This document shows, one piece after another, positions 1-8,603 of a stretch of 32,865 nucleotides of DNA. The DNA comes from Streptomyces sp. ISL-96. GTDB taxonomy: Bacteria > Actinomycetota > Actinomycetes > Streptomycetales > Streptomycetaceae. Location of the stretch: the NCBI RefSeq assembly GCF_018614035.1, contig NZ_JAGGPA010000053.1, forward strand, positions 1-32,865. The letters run 5' to 3'. The notes beneath the pieces are model-generated. The model saw only the letters and a list, made by a program, of their open reading frames with translations. It made no database searches and had not been told where the DNA came from. Every line of letters starts with the position of its first letter. The stretch's first letter is position 1. Position numbers and translations under genes: made by a program.

Positions 1-32
1 GGGCCCGCACCCGCACCAGCCACTTCGCAGCA

Positions 33-66
33 CTTCGCCCCGCCGGATAGATCCAGCGGGGCGAAG
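33..66. terminator. Hairpin, possible terminator of the MFS gene
   Basis: A perfect 11-bp inverted repeat pairs positions 33-43 with 56-66, around a 12-nt loop that can itself pair (GGAT/ATCC). It lies about 70 bp beyond the stop of the minus-strand MFS gene. There is no U-run on either side, so it would be one of the U-poor terminators common in Streptomyces. The rest of 1-136 shows no gene. Confidence 0.45.
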
Positions 67-136
67 CAAGAAGCAACAGGGCCCGAATAAACCAACAGCG
101 TCCACAGACAGCGGTCCGGGCCCCTTCGCGTGTCCT

Positions 137-1591
137 TCAGCGCACCGCGCCCGCCGACGACCGGCCCGTCGGGCAGTCCTCCAGCCGGGCCGCCGTCCGG
201 CGGGCCGACCGCAGCGCCCATGGTCCGCTGGTCAGGGCTCCCACCAGCAGTACGCACAGTCCGCAGCCGGCGATGATCCACCAGGCCGGCCTGCTCGCCG
301 CCACGAACGTGTCGGCGTACGGCCGGCCGTGCACCCCGGCGGCCAGCACCGCGCCGATGACGGCGACGCCCAGCGTCGTACCGACCTGCCTGCTGGTCGA
401 GGCGACCGCGGCGGCGACGCCCGCCTGGGCGCGCGGCATCCCGGATACGGCGGTGTTCGTGATCGGCGCGTTCACCATGCCGAAGCCCACGCCGAACAGC
501 ACGTACCCGGTGAACAGCAGGGGTGTGGACGTCTCCGCCTCGAACGCCGCGAACAGCACGCCGCTCGCCGCCATCGTGACCCCGGCCACCAGGAGTGACA
601 GGCGCGGCCCGCGGCTGCCTACGAGCCGTCCCGAGAGCGGTGCGCAGACGAACGTCAGAGCCGCCATGGGGAGCATGTAGAGCCCGGCGTGCAGCGCGGA
701 GAAGCCGCGCACGTCCTGGAGATACAGGGTGTTCACGAAGAGGAAGCCGCCGAGCGCGGCGAACGCGCACACCGCGATCACCGTCGCCCCGCTGAAGGGC
801 GCACTCCGGAAGAACCGGAGATCGATCAGTGGCTCGGTCCGTCTCGGTTCGTACACGAGAAGGCACAGGAGTGCCGAAACGGCCGTTCCCGCGAACAGCA
901 GAATCAAGGGTGACGTCCAGCCCGCCACGGGTGCCTCGATGATCGCGTACGTGAGCGATCCGAGCAGCGCGATGACGAGCAGCTGGCCGACGGGGTCGGG
1001 GCGGCGTGCCTTCGGGGCGCGCGACTCGGGTACGTACCGAATGGTCAGCAGGAGTGCGGCCAGCCCCACCGGCAGATTCAGCCAGAAGATCGCCCGCCAG
1101 CCCACCGAGTCCACCAGCAGGCCGCCGATCAGCGGGCCCGCGGCCATGGAGATTCCGACCACACCGCCCCACACCCCGATCGCCCGGGCCCGCTCCCGCG
1201 GCTCGGTGAAGGTGTTGGTGATGATCGACATGGCGACGGGGTTGAGCATCGAGCCGCCGACGGCCTGGACCATGCGGAAGGCGACGAGCGATTCGAGGTT
1301 CGGCGCGAGGGAGCACAGCAGCGAGCCGAGCGTGAAGAGCACGAGGCCGGTCTTGAAGACCCTGCGCCGCCCGATCCGGTCTGCGGTGGAGCCCGCGAGC
1401 ATCAGCAGCGAGGCGAGGACCAGCGTGTACGCGTCGATCGTCCACTGCATCCCGGCGACCGTCGCCCCGAGTTCCTTGCGCATGGAAGGGAGGGCGACGT
1501 TGAGCGCGGTGTTGTCGAGGCTCACGATCAGCAGGCTCATGCAGCAGATCGCCAGCACCAGCAACCGCCGCCGGTGGGTGAGCTCGGGCAT
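137..1591 (-). CDS. MFS drug exporter, DHA2 (EmrB/QacA) type
   Basis: This is a 484-aa integral membrane protein of the major facilitator superfamily. Members of this subfamily use the proton gradient to export drugs or metabolites. The N-terminus (MPELTHRRRLL, then a hydrophobic helix with SLDNTALNVALP) is characteristic of DHA2 transporters. The loop after TM2 carries the MFS motif GSTADRIGRRRVF, and RAIGVWGGVVGISMAAGPLIG fits motif C of antiporters. The length fits a 14-TM protein. The open frame extends 111 codons further upstream, but that part would overlap the divergent dus gene and has no membrane protein character. The ATG at 1591 is preceded by a TACTAT -10 box exactly six bases away, so the mRNA may be leaderless. 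Substrate unknown; no linked regulator. Confidence 0.88.
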   Translation of the reverse strand: MPELTHRRRLLVLAICCMSLLIVSLDNTALNVALPSMRKELGATVAGMQWTIDAYTLVLASLLMLAGSTADRIGRRRVFKTGLVLFTLGSLLCSLAPNLESLVAFRMVQAVGGSMLNPVAMSIITNTFTEPRERARAIGVWGGVVGISMAAGPLIGGLLVDSVGWRAIFWLNLPVGLAALLLTIRYVPESRAPKARRPDPVGQLLVIALLGSLTYAIIEAPVAGWTSPLILLFAGTAVSALLCLLVYEPRRTEPLIDLRFFRSAPFSGATVIAVCAFAALGGFLFVNTLYLQDVRGFSALHAGLYMLPMAALTFVCAPLSGRLVGSRGPRLSLLVAGVTMAASGVLFAAFEAETSTPLLFTGYVLFGVGFGMVNAPITNTAVSGMPRAQAGVAAAVASTSRQVGTTLGVAVIGAVLAAGVHGRPYADTFVAASRPAWWIIAGCGLCVLLVGALTSGPWALRSARRTAARLEDCPTGRSSAGAVR

Positions 1592-1643
1592 ACGCGGATA
1601 GTACGGCTCACTAATGACTCGTGCCGTACGGGACAATGGGCCC
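1592..1643. promoter_or_regulatory. Divergent, possibly leaderless promoters for MFS and dus
   Basis: Only 52 bp separate the two start codons. On the minus strand TACTAT (1598-1603) ends six bases before the A of the MFS ATG. On the plus strand GACAAT (1632-1637) ends six bases before the A of the dus ATG. Neither start has a convincing Shine-Dalgarno sequence. The -35 elements are poor, so this is a spacing argument only. Confidence 0.4.
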
Positions 1644-2783
1644 ATGACCACCGCGCTCCCCATGCTCTCCATCGGCCCGCACTCCGTGCAGCCGCCGGTG
1701 GTGCTCGCCCCCATGGCCGGCATCACCAACGCCCCTTTCCGCACCCTGTGCCGCGAGTTTTCCGGCGGCAAGGGGCTGTTCGTGAGCGAGATGATCACCA
1801 CGAGGGCGCTGGTCGAGCGCAATGAGAAGACCATGCAGCTGGTCCACTTCGACGCGGCCGAGACGCCTCGGTCCATCCAGCTGTACGGAGTGGACCCGGT
1901 CACCGTCGGCAAGGCGGTCCGCATGATCGTGGACGAGGACCTGGCCGATCACATCGACCTGAACTTCGGCTGCCCGGTGCCGAAGGTGACGCGCAAGGGG
2001 GGTGGCTCGGCGCTTCCGTACAAGCGGCCGCTGCTGCGGGCCATCCTCAACGAGGCCGTGTCCAACGCGGGCGAGCTGCCCGTGACGATGAAGATGCGCA
2101 AGGGCATCAACGACGACCACCTCACCTATCTCGACGCCGGACGGATAGCGGTCGAGGAGGGCGTCACAGCGATCGCTCTGCACGGCAGGACTGCCGCTCA
2201 GCACTACGGCGGTACGGCCGACTGGGACGCCATCGCACGCCTCAAGGAGCACGTGCCGGAGATCCCGGTGCTCGGCAACGGCGACATCTGGTCCGCCGAC
2301 GACGCGCTGCGGATGATGCGCGAGACGGGCTGCGACGGTGTGGTCGTCGGGCGCGGCTGCCTGGGGCGCCCGTGGCTGTTCGGGGACCTGGTGGCGGGCT
2401 TCGAGGGTACGGACGCGTACGCGGCCCCGACGCTGCGCGAGGTGGCCGCGGTGATGCGCAGGCACGCGGAGCTCCTTGGCCAGTGGATCGGTGACGAGGC
2501 ACGCGGGGTCATTGACTTCCGTAAGCACGTCGCCTGGTACCTCAAGGGCTTCGCCGTCGGCTCGGAGATGCGAAAGAAGCTTGCGATCTCCTCATCTCTG
2601 GACGAAATGGACGCTCACTTGAGCGAGCTCAATCTGGACCAGGCGTGGCCGGTGGGGGCGGACGGACCTCGGGGTCGTTCGTCCGGTAATGGGCGGATTG
2701 TCCTGCCGGATGGCTGGCTGAAGGACCCGTACGACTGCGCGGGTGTGAGCGAGGACGCAGAGCTGGACACGTCCGGAGGCTGA
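1644..2783 (+). CDS. dusB: tRNA-dihydrouridine synthase (DusB-like)
   Basis: This is a 379-aa FMN-dependent cytoplasmic enzyme that reduces uridines to dihydrouridine in tRNA D-loops. The family signature is clear: APMAGITNAPFR near the N-terminus (FMN-binding TIM barrel), NFGCPVPKVTRKGGGSAL with the catalytic cysteine at residue 110, ALHGRTAAQHY in the middle, and VVVGRGCLGRPWLF for phosphate binding. The C-terminal helical tRNA-binding region follows (about 260-330). The last ~45 residues (after LNLDQAWPVGADG) form a low-complexity tail. The open frame begins 30 bp earlier, but the ATG at 1644 gives the expected N-terminus (MTTALPMLSIG). It is divergent from the MFS gene and followed by a strong terminator, so it is probably monocistronic. 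The Dus family is certain; the DusB subgroup is inferred. Confidence 0.95.
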   Translation: MTTALPMLSIGPHSVQPPVVLAPMAGITNAPFRTLCREFSGGKGLFVSEMITTRALVERNEKTMQLVHFDAAETPRSIQLYGVDPVTVGKAVRMIVDEDLADHIDLNFGCPVPKVTRKGGGSALPYKRPLLRAILNEAVSNAGELPVTMKMRKGINDDHLTYLDAGRIAVEEGVTAIALHGRTAAQHYGGTADWDAIARLKEHVPEIPVLGNGDIWSADDALRMMRETGCDGVVVGRGCLGRPWLFGDLVAGFEGTDAYAAPTLREVAAVMRRHAELLGQWIGDEARGVIDFRKHVAWYLKGFAVGSEMRKKLAISSSLDEMDAHLSELNLDQAWPVGADGPRGRSSGNGRIVLPDGWLKDPYDCAGVSEDAELDTSGG

Positions 2784-2891
2784 GATTGGGGTCTCGGATG
2801 GGTCTCATTCGAGCTCATCTGTGGCGTGATCCTCGCCACGCCTGATGAGCTGTTTGCTCAGATGAGCATGTTGGTCGAGACTGCATCTCTC

Positions 2892-2924
2892 AAAAGGTGG
2901 CACTGGGTGCCACCTTTTTTGTTT
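2892..2924 (+). terminator. Intrinsic terminator after dus
   Basis: A perfect 12-bp stem pairs 2892-2903 with 2907-2918 around a TGG loop. It is followed by a T-rich run (TTTTTTGTTTT including the end of the stem). The A/U-flanked stem could also work in reverse. It sits 110 bp past the dus stop. Confidence 0.9.
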
Positions 2925-3168
2925 TGATCGATCAAACCATTCGTTACTCTCCGCCTATGGTTTGCGCGATAATGATTGCTGAGCGTATTTCTGTGTACAA
3001 CTCTTGAACTGAGTCCGTTATGTGCTCCAGGTAGTTGATCACTTTCGATCTGCTGGCGGACGAGTGGTTAAGGCCGCATGACAGTCAGGTGGACGTACCC
3101 AGACACCTTCGATCTGGGTATGTTCCTGGCCGTCAGGGCAGCCACCGAGCCTCGAGGAGTCGAGACCC
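2925..3168 (+). promoter_or_regulatory. ppdK upstream region with 8-bp inverted repeat
   Basis: No gene is seen in this 244-bp stretch, which is clearly less GC-rich than its surroundings up to about 3060. A perfect inverted repeat TACCCAGA (3096-3103) / TCTGGGTA (3113-3120) with a 9-nt spacer lies 49-73 bp before the ppdK start. It could be an operator or a leader hairpin. GAGGAGT (about 3152-3158) is a good ribosome binding site. TTGAAC (3004-3009) and TTGATC (3035-3040) resemble -35 boxes, but no well-spaced -10 box supports either. Confidence 0.5.
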
Positions 3169-5913
3169 GTGTCGGAAAACAAAGATCTTCACGTAGTCAC
3201 ACCCGCGCCTGAGGGCCAGAAGTTCGTTTATGACTTCACCGAGGGCAACAGGAACCTCAAGGACCTGCTGGGCGGCAAGGGCGCCAACCTCGCCGAGATG
3301 ACCAACCTCGGGCTGCCCGTCCCTCCGGGCTTCACCATCACGACCGAGGCGTGCAAGGTCTACCTCGACAGCGGCGAGGCGCCGGAGGCGCTGCGCGCCG
3401 AGGTCAGCGCGCACCTGGAGGCCCTTGAGCAGAAGATGGGCAAGAAGCTCGGCCAGCCCGACAACCCGCTGCTCGTCTCCGTCCGCTCGGGCGCCAAGTT
3501 CTCCATGCCCGGCATGATGGACACCGTCCTGAACATCGGGCTCTCCGACAAGTCGGTCACCGGCCTCGCCAAGCAGGCCGGCGGCGACGAGCGCTTCGCG
3601 TGGGACTCGTACCGCCGTCTCATCCAGATGTTCGGCAAGACGGTCCTCGGCGTCGACGGCGAACTCTTCGAAGAGGCGCTGGAGCAGGCGAAGGCCGCCA
3701 AGAAGGTCAAGGTCGACACCGACCTGGAGGCGGCCGACCTCAAGAAGCTGGTCCGCAAGTTCAAGAAGATCGTCTCCGACGAGGCCGGACGCGACTTCCC
3801 GCAGGACCCGCGCGAGCAGATGGACCTCGCCATAAACGCGGTCTTCGACTCGTGGAACACCGACCGCGCCAAGCTGTACCGCCGCCAGGAGCGCATCCCC
3901 GGCGACCTCGGCACGGCCGTCAACATCTGCTCCATGGTCTTCGGCAACCTCGGCCCCGACTCCGGCACCGGTGTCGCCTTCACCCGCGACCCCGCCAGCG
4001 GCCACCAGGGCGTCTACGGCGACTACCTGCAGAACGCGCAGGGCGAGGACGTCGTAGCCGGTATCCGCAACACCGTGCCGCTCGCCGACCTCGAGAACAT
4101 CGACAAGGCGTCGTACGACCAGCTCATGCAGATCATGGAGACGCTGGAGACCCACTACAAGGATCTCTGCGACATCGAGTTCACGATCGAGCGCGGCCAG
4201 CTGTGGATGCTCCAGACCCGCGTCGGCAAGCGCACCGCCGGTGCCGCCTTCCGCATCGCCACGCAGCTCGTCGACCAGGGCCTCATCGACGAGGCCGAGG
4301 CGCTCCAGCGCGTCAACGGTGCGCAGCTCGCGCAGCTGATGTTCCCGCGCTTCGACGAGGAGGCGAAGACGGAGAAGCTCGGCCGTGGCATCGCCGCCTC
4401 CCCGGGCGCCGCTGTCGGCAAGGCGGTCTTCGACTCGTACACGGCCGTCAAGTGGTCGCGTTCCGGCGAGAAGGTCATCCTCATCCGCCGTGAGACCAAC
4501 CCGGACGACCTCGACGGCATGATCGCCGCCGAAGGCATCCTGACCTCGCGCGGCGGCAAGACCTCGCACGCCGCCGTCGTGGCGCGCGGCATGGGCAAGA
4601 CCTGCGTCTGCGGCGCCGAGGAGATCGAGGTCGACACCAAGCGGCGCCGTATGACGGCTCCGGGCGGGATCGTCGTCGAGGAGGGTGACGTCGTCTCCAT
4701 CGACGGCTCCACCGGCAAGGTGTACCTCGGCGAGGTGCCCGTCGTACCGTCCCCGGTCGTCGAGTACTTCGAGGGCCGCATGCACGCCGGCGCCGACGAC
4801 GCCGACGAGCTCGTCGCCGCCGTGCACCGGATCATGGCGTACGCCGACCGAGTACGCCGCCTGCGCGTGCGTGCCAACGCCGACAACGCCGAGGACGCGC
4901 TGCGCGCCCGTCGCTTCGGCGCCCAGGGCATCGGCCTGTGCCGTACGGAGCACATGTTCCTCGGCGAGCGCCGCGAGCTCGTGGAGCGGCTGATCCTGGC
5001 CGACACGGACGACGAGCGCGAGCAGGCGCTGGGCGCGCTGCTGCCGCTCCAGAAGGCCGACTTCATCGAGCTGTTCGAGTCGATGGACGGCCTGCCGGTG
5101 ACGGTGCGGCTGCTCGACCCGCCGCTGCACGAGTTCCTGCCGGACATCACCGAGCTGTCGGTGCGCGTCGCGCTCGCCGAGTCCCGCAAGGACGCGAACG
5201 AGAACGACCTGCGCCTCCTCCAGGCCGTGCACAAGCTGCACGAGCAGAACCCGATGCTGGGTCTGCGCGGTGTACGTCTGGGCCTCGTCATCCCGGGTCT
5301 CTTCGCGATGCAGGTACGCGCTATCGCGGAAGCCGCGGCGCACCGCAAGAACGCCAAGGGCGACCCGCGCCCGGAGATCATGATTCCGCTCGTCGGCACC
5401 GTCCAGGAGCTGGAGATCGTCCGCGAGGAGGCCGACAAGGTCATCGCCGAGGTCGAGGCCGCCAGCGGCACCAACCTCAAGCTGACCATCGGCACCATGA
5501 TCGAGCTGCCGCGCGCCGCGCTGACCGCCGGTCAGATCGCCGAGGCCGCGCAGTTCTTCTCCTTCGGTACGAACGACCTCACCCAGACCGTGTGGGGCTT
5601 CTCCCGCGACGACGTCGAGGCGAGCTTCTTCACGGCGTACCTGGAGAAGGGCATCTTCGGGGTCTCCCCGTTCGAGACGATCGACCGGGACGGCGTCGGC
5701 GCACTCGTGCGCAGCGCCGTCGAGGCCGGGCGCGCCACGCGTCCCGACCTGAAGCTCGGCGTCTGCGGCGAGCACGGCGGTGACCCGGAGTCGGTGCACT
5801 TCTTCCACGAGGTGGGCCTGGACTACGTCTCCTGCTCGCCGTTCCGGATCCCGGTGGCGCGCCTTGAGGCGGGGCGCGCGGCGGCGCAGTCCTCGGGCAG
5901 CGACTCGCGCTAG
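3169..5913 (+). CDS. ppdK: Pyruvate, phosphate dikinase
   Basis: This 914-aa soluble enzyme interconverts pyruvate + ATP + Pi and PEP + AMP + PPi, linking glycolysis and gluconeogenesis. All three domains are present and the length is normal. The N-terminal ATP-grasp domain has LLGGKGANLAEM and SVRSGAKFSMPGMMDT. The central swivelling phosphohistidine domain carries GGKTSHAAVVARGMGK, with catalytic His467 and the TSH context (Thr465) that regulatory proteins phosphorylate in other organisms. The C-terminal PEP/pyruvate TIM barrel has GLCRTEHMF, SFGTNDLTQ and GVCGEHGGD with Cys866. The start is GTG at 3169 (MSENKDLHVVTP), supported by the GAGGAGT ribosome binding site. It is flanked by terminators and is therefore probably transcribed alone. 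No gene for a PPDK regulatory protein is adjacent. Confidence 0.98.
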   Translation: MSENKDLHVVTPAPEGQKFVYDFTEGNRNLKDLLGGKGANLAEMTNLGLPVPPGFTITTEACKVYLDSGEAPEALRAEVSAHLEALEQKMGKKLGQPDNPLLVSVRSGAKFSMPGMMDTVLNIGLSDKSVTGLAKQAGGDERFAWDSYRRLIQMFGKTVLGVDGELFEEALEQAKAAKKVKVDTDLEAADLKKLVRKFKKIVSDEAGRDFPQDPREQMDLAINAVFDSWNTDRAKLYRRQERIPGDLGTAVNICSMVFGNLGPDSGTGVAFTRDPASGHQGVYGDYLQNAQGEDVVAGIRNTVPLADLENIDKASYDQLMQIMETLETHYKDLCDIEFTIERGQLWMLQTRVGKRTAGAAFRIATQLVDQGLIDEAEALQRVNGAQLAQLMFPRFDEEAKTEKLGRGIAASPGAAVGKAVFDSYTAVKWSRSGEKVILIRRETNPDDLDGMIAAEGILTSRGGKTSHAAVVARGMGKTCVCGAEEIEVDTKRRRMTAPGGIVVEEGDVVSIDGSTGKVYLGEVPVVPSPVVEYFEGRMHAGADDADELVAAVHRIMAYADRVRRLRVRANADNAEDALRARRFGAQGIGLCRTEHMFLGERRELVERLILADTDDEREQALGALLPLQKADFIELFESMDGLPVTVRLLDPPLHEFLPDITELSVRVALAESRKDANENDLRLLQAVHKLHEQNPMLGLRGVRLGLVIPGLFAMQVRAIAEAAAHRKNAKGDPRPEIMIPLVGTVQELEIVREEADKVIAEVEAASGTNLKLTIGTMIELPRAALTAGQIAEAAQFFSFGTNDLTQTVWGFSRDDVEASFFTAYLEKGIFGVSPFETIDRDGVGALVRSAVEAGRATRPDLKLGVCGEHGGDPESVHFFHEVGLDYVSCSPFRIPVARLEAGRAAAQSSGSDSR

Positions 5914-5929
5914 CAGGACCCGTAACAAC

Positions 5930-5968
5930 CAGAGCGGCGGCACCTCGATGCGAGGTGCCGCCGCTCTG
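5930..5968 (+). terminator. Terminator after ppdK
   Basis: A perfect 18-bp stem pairs 5930-5947 with 5951-5968 around an ATG triloop, 17 bp after the ppdK stop. There is no continuous U-run, but the stem is very stable. Confidence 0.85.
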
Positions 5969-6065
5969 TCGTGTTCTGTCGTCAGACAATTAGTGGTACA
6001 GGAAACAACAGAAAGCAACAGCAGTTGAATTCCGCCATTCTCCCCTGAAATGGGTGGCAGGACGG

Positions 6066-6107
6066 CAGGATGCGGTCGCCGGATCCCCACCCGACGACCG
6101 CATCCTG
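6066..6107. repeat. 13-bp perfect inverted repeat in the ppdK/ArsR-like gap
   Basis: CAGGATGCGGTCG (6066-6078) is repeated in inverse at 6095-6107, separated by 16 nt. It lies in the 436-bp gap 5914-6349, which is comparatively AT-rich around 5985-6045 and 6225-6300 and contains no credible gene. It has no U-tract. It may be an operator, a second terminator or a remnant; nothing in the sequence decides which. Confidence 0.6.
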
Positions 6108-6349
6108 ATAGCTCGCCGGACACTGAGCCGCTACCTTCGCCGACCGCCGCCAGACCCAGCAAAGCCCCCCACGGCCTTCGCTGCGTCTTTCCGGTGACTC
6201 CGGTGTCGTGCCCGACGAGGAACAGCATTGCGTTCGGCACCGTCGCGCGCGATGCGTTTCAATTGTGGCTGAAAGGCCGTGGTGACGGCGTGTGATGGCA
6301 TGCATACTCAACTGCGGGGGCGATTGCGGATGCAACAGATGGGGCTTCG

Positions 6350-7375
6350 GTGCTACGTGTTCATTTCTCCGGTGTTGACTTGTCGAGGGTTCGGCTGTCC
6401 GACCGGCCGGACGCGTTATGGGAAACGGTGCTCAGTTTTCACAGACTGCGCGACAGGCGTGGTGCCAAGGTGTTCGGAGAATGGCGCCGGGAATCGCGTA
6501 CTCGGTTGAATGGTGAAACACGACTGTTGGCGCCGGTGATACCGAGCAGGGGTTATTTCCCGGATTTCCTGACGCCTCGTGAGGGCGTGCGCGGCATGGA
6601 AGAGGGACTCGAAGCGGTACGCGGTACCGCCCCCGAGCGGCTGCGCGCCGAACTGGCCCTGCTCGCCGCCACGCACCGCCAGAGCGACCGTACGGCTGCG
6701 CAGAGCTGCGGGGCGTCGACGCAGCAGCGCCGGCACGCCGCCCCGCTCGCCGGCGGCCGGGGCGACGCACTGGCCCGGCTCGTGGGTGCGCTGCGCGGCT
6801 ACCACCGCGCCGCCGTCGAGCCGTACTGGCCGCACGTCCAGTCCCGTATAGAAGCCGACCGGGCCGCCAGGGGCCGCGCCCTGCTCGACGGCGGCGCGGA
6901 CGAACTCCTCGCGTCACTCCCGCCGATGCTGCGCTGGCGCCCGCCGGTCCTGGAGGCGGACTATCCGGTCGACCGGGACCTGTATCTGCGCGGGCGGGGA
7001 CTGCTGCTCCAGCCGTCGTTCTTCTGCCGCGGCACCCCGGTCGTCTACCGGGACCCGCAGCTGCTGCCCGTGCTGGTCTACCCGGTGACCCACGCGGACG
7101 CCCCGGCGCCGGCCGACGACCCCGGACCGCCGCTGGGCCGCCTCGTCGGCCAGACCCGCTCCACGGTCCTGGCGGCCATCGGCGGCGGCTGTACGACGAG
7201 CGAACTGGCCCGCAGGGCAGCGGTGTCGCTCGCCTCGGCGAGCCAGCACGCGTGCGTACTGCGCGAGGCCGGCCTGGTCGTCACCCTGCGGCACGGCAAC
7301 TCGGTGCTGCACACGCTGACGCCGCTGGGCGCCGCCCTGCTGCGGGGCGGCGCCACAGCGGAATCACTCCAGTGA
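6350..7375 (+). CDS. ArsR-like winged-helix transcriptional regulator
   Basis: This 341-aa protein is of a type common in actinomycetes. It has a long N-terminal domain (opening MLRVHFSGVDLSRVRLSDRP and containing LWETVLSFHRL) and a C-terminal ArsR/HTH_20-type winged helix (about 255-335), with RSTVLAAIGGGCTTSELARR, a recognition helix in SLASASQHACVLREAGLV and a wing at LRHGNSVLHTLT. It lacks the metal-binding cysteine set of classical ArsR, so the effector is unknown. The start is GTG at 6350, which matches the usual N-terminus of this group. The first ~80 codons are visibly less GC-rich than the rest. It converges on the PhoX-like gene with only 17 bp between, so it probably does not share transcription with it. 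Targets are unknown. Confidence 0.82.
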   Translation: MLRVHFSGVDLSRVRLSDRPDALWETVLSFHRLRDRRGAKVFGEWRRESRTRLNGETRLLAPVIPSRGYFPDFLTPREGVRGMEEGLEAVRGTAPERLRAELALLAATHRQSDRTAAQSCGASTQQRRHAAPLAGGRGDALARLVGALRGYHRAAVEPYWPHVQSRIEADRAARGRALLDGGADELLASLPPMLRWRPPVLEADYPVDRDLYLRGRGLLLQPSFFCRGTPVVYRDPQLLPVLVYPVTHADAPAPADDPGPPLGRLVGQTRSTVLAAIGGGCTTSELARRAAVSLASASQHACVLREAGLVVTLRHGNSVLHTLTPLGAALLRGGATAESLQ

Positions 7376-7392
7376 GATGTGGGAGACGTGTG

Positions 7393-8547
7393 TCAGCTGC
7401 GGAAGGGGCCCGTCACCTCGTACGTGATGCCGCCGGACGAGCTGCCGCTCGTACCGCGCTGGCTGGAGAAGTACAGGCGCCTGCCGTCCGGTGAGAACGC
7501 CGGGCCGGTGATCTCGGAGCTCGACTGGCCTTCGATCCGCAGGAAGGTGGCCACCACGTCGTCCGGCGTGATCACGCAGATCTCCATGTTGCCGCCGTCC
7601 TCGGCGACGAACAGGTCGCCGGAGGCCGTGCCGGTGACGTTGTCGACGCCCGTCAGGGGGGCCGTGCCGTTGACGAGCGAGTCGTCGTAGGCGAGCTCGA
7701 TGGTCTGGGCGGCCGCGTTGTACTGCCAGACGCGGCCGTCGCCCTTGGTGGTGAACCAGCAGGTGTCGTTGGCGTAGTAGCAGCCCTCGCCGCCCGTGAA
7801 GCGCTTGGCGCCCGAGACCTGGTTACGGGTGGCGGTGGCGCCGCTCGGGTCGGGGACGGTGGCCCAGGTGACGGGTCCGGACGTACCCGAACCCATCTTC
7901 AGGACCTCCAGCCTGCCCGCCGACAGGTCACCCCAGGTGGTGGGCGTGAAGCGGTAGAAGCAGCCGTCGGTGACGTCCTCGGTGAGGTAGATGGTCTTGC
8001 GTACGGGGTCCGCCGCGGCGGCCTCGTGCTTGAAGCGGCCCATCGCGTCGCGGCGTACGGCGGCCTTCACGCCCCACGGGTCGGTCTCGTAGACGTAGCC
8101 ACGGTCGACCTCCTCGCACGACAGCCAGGTGTTCCACGGGGTCTTGCCGCCCGCGCAGTTCTGGCGGGTGGAGGAGAGTATGCGGTACGCGCCGGTTATC
8201 GCGCCCGTCGAGGAGAAGCGGACCGCGCCCGCGCCGCCGGAGGGGTTGATCTCCGAGTTGGAGACGTAGATCCAGCCGGTTCCGTCCGCGTAACAGTCAC
8301 CGCCGTCGGGCGCGTTGTGCCAGGTGTACGCGGTGGAGCCGACCTTCTGGCCGGAGCGGGCTATGACGCGGCTGGTGAAGCCGGCGGGCAGGCGTATGCC
8401 GTTGGCGTCGGCGGCGCCTATGGCCCCGTAGGGACCGGAGCCGGGCTGCGCGGGGGCGGCGTACGCGGCGCCGCGCCAGAGGGTGCCGCCGAAGGCGGCT
8501 GCGGAGGTGCCGATGACAGCGCCGCGCAGGAAGCTACGACGTTCCAT
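7393..8547 (-). CDS. Tat-exported PhoX/DUF839 family protein
   Basis: This 384-aa secreted protein has a clear twin-arginine signal (ERRSFLRGAVIGTSAAAFGG) and likely AxA cleavage around residues 28-31 (GAAYAAPAQ). The mature part matches the PhoX/DUF839 beta-propeller group: repeated blade-like segments, CEEVDRGYVYETDPWG, DVTDGCFYRFTP, GGEGCYYANDTCWFTTKGDGRVW, FVAEDGGNMEICV and GPAFSPDGRRLYFSSQRG. Known PhoX enzymes are Ca/Fe alkaline phosphatases active outside the membrane. This protein is shorter than classical PhoX, so phosphatase activity is inferred. GGAG lies ten bases before the ATG. Three 11-bp repeats resembling a PHO box precede it, which supports a role in phosphate starvation. 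It lies 87 bp downstream of pcaDC and probably has its own promoter. Confidence 0.87.
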   Translation of the reverse strand: MERRSFLRGAVIGTSAAAFGGTLWRGAAYAAPAQPGSGPYGAIGAADANGIRLPAGFTSRVIARSGQKVGSTAYTWHNAPDGGDCYADGTGWIYVSNSEINPSGGAGAVRFSSTGAITGAYRILSSTRQNCAGGKTPWNTWLSCEEVDRGYVYETDPWGVKAAVRRDAMGRFKHEAAAADPVRKTIYLTEDVTDGCFYRFTPTTWGDLSAGRLEVLKMGSGTSGPVTWATVPDPSGATATRNQVSGAKRFTGGEGCYYANDTCWFTTKGDGRVWQYNAAAQTIELAYDDSLVNGTAPLTGVDNVTGTASGDLFVAEDGGNMEICVITPDDVVATFLRIEGQSSSEITGPAFSPDGRRLYFSSQRGTSGSSSGGITYEVTGPFRS

Positions 8548-8603
8548 GTGTCACTCCAAGATGGGGGGACTGTGACCTCGGAACGTAAGAGTCTCGAATT
8601 GAC

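Noticed and set aside
1592..1924. N-terminal extension of the MFS transporter
   Set aside because: Would overlap dus by about 280 bp, with no membrane or domain character.
137..2783. dus as an integration site for a mobile element
   Set aside because: Dus genes can be insertion targets, but no integrase, direct repeats or truncated copy is seen here.
3133..6240. 1035-codon minus-strand open frame opposite ppdK
   Set aside because: It is a high-GC shadow: rich in Arg, Ala, Gly, Val and His, with no recognisable domain, lying wholly over a certain gene and two terminators.
6050..6295. 81-codon plus-strand frame in the same gap
   Set aside because: Starts inside the inverted-repeat region, Pro/Arg-rich, with no ribosome site.
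5982..6335. 117-codon minus-strand frame in the ppdK/ArsR-like gap
   Set aside because: Cys/Ser/Arg-rich, no ribosome site and no similarity I recognise; it covers a hairpin and an inverted repeat.
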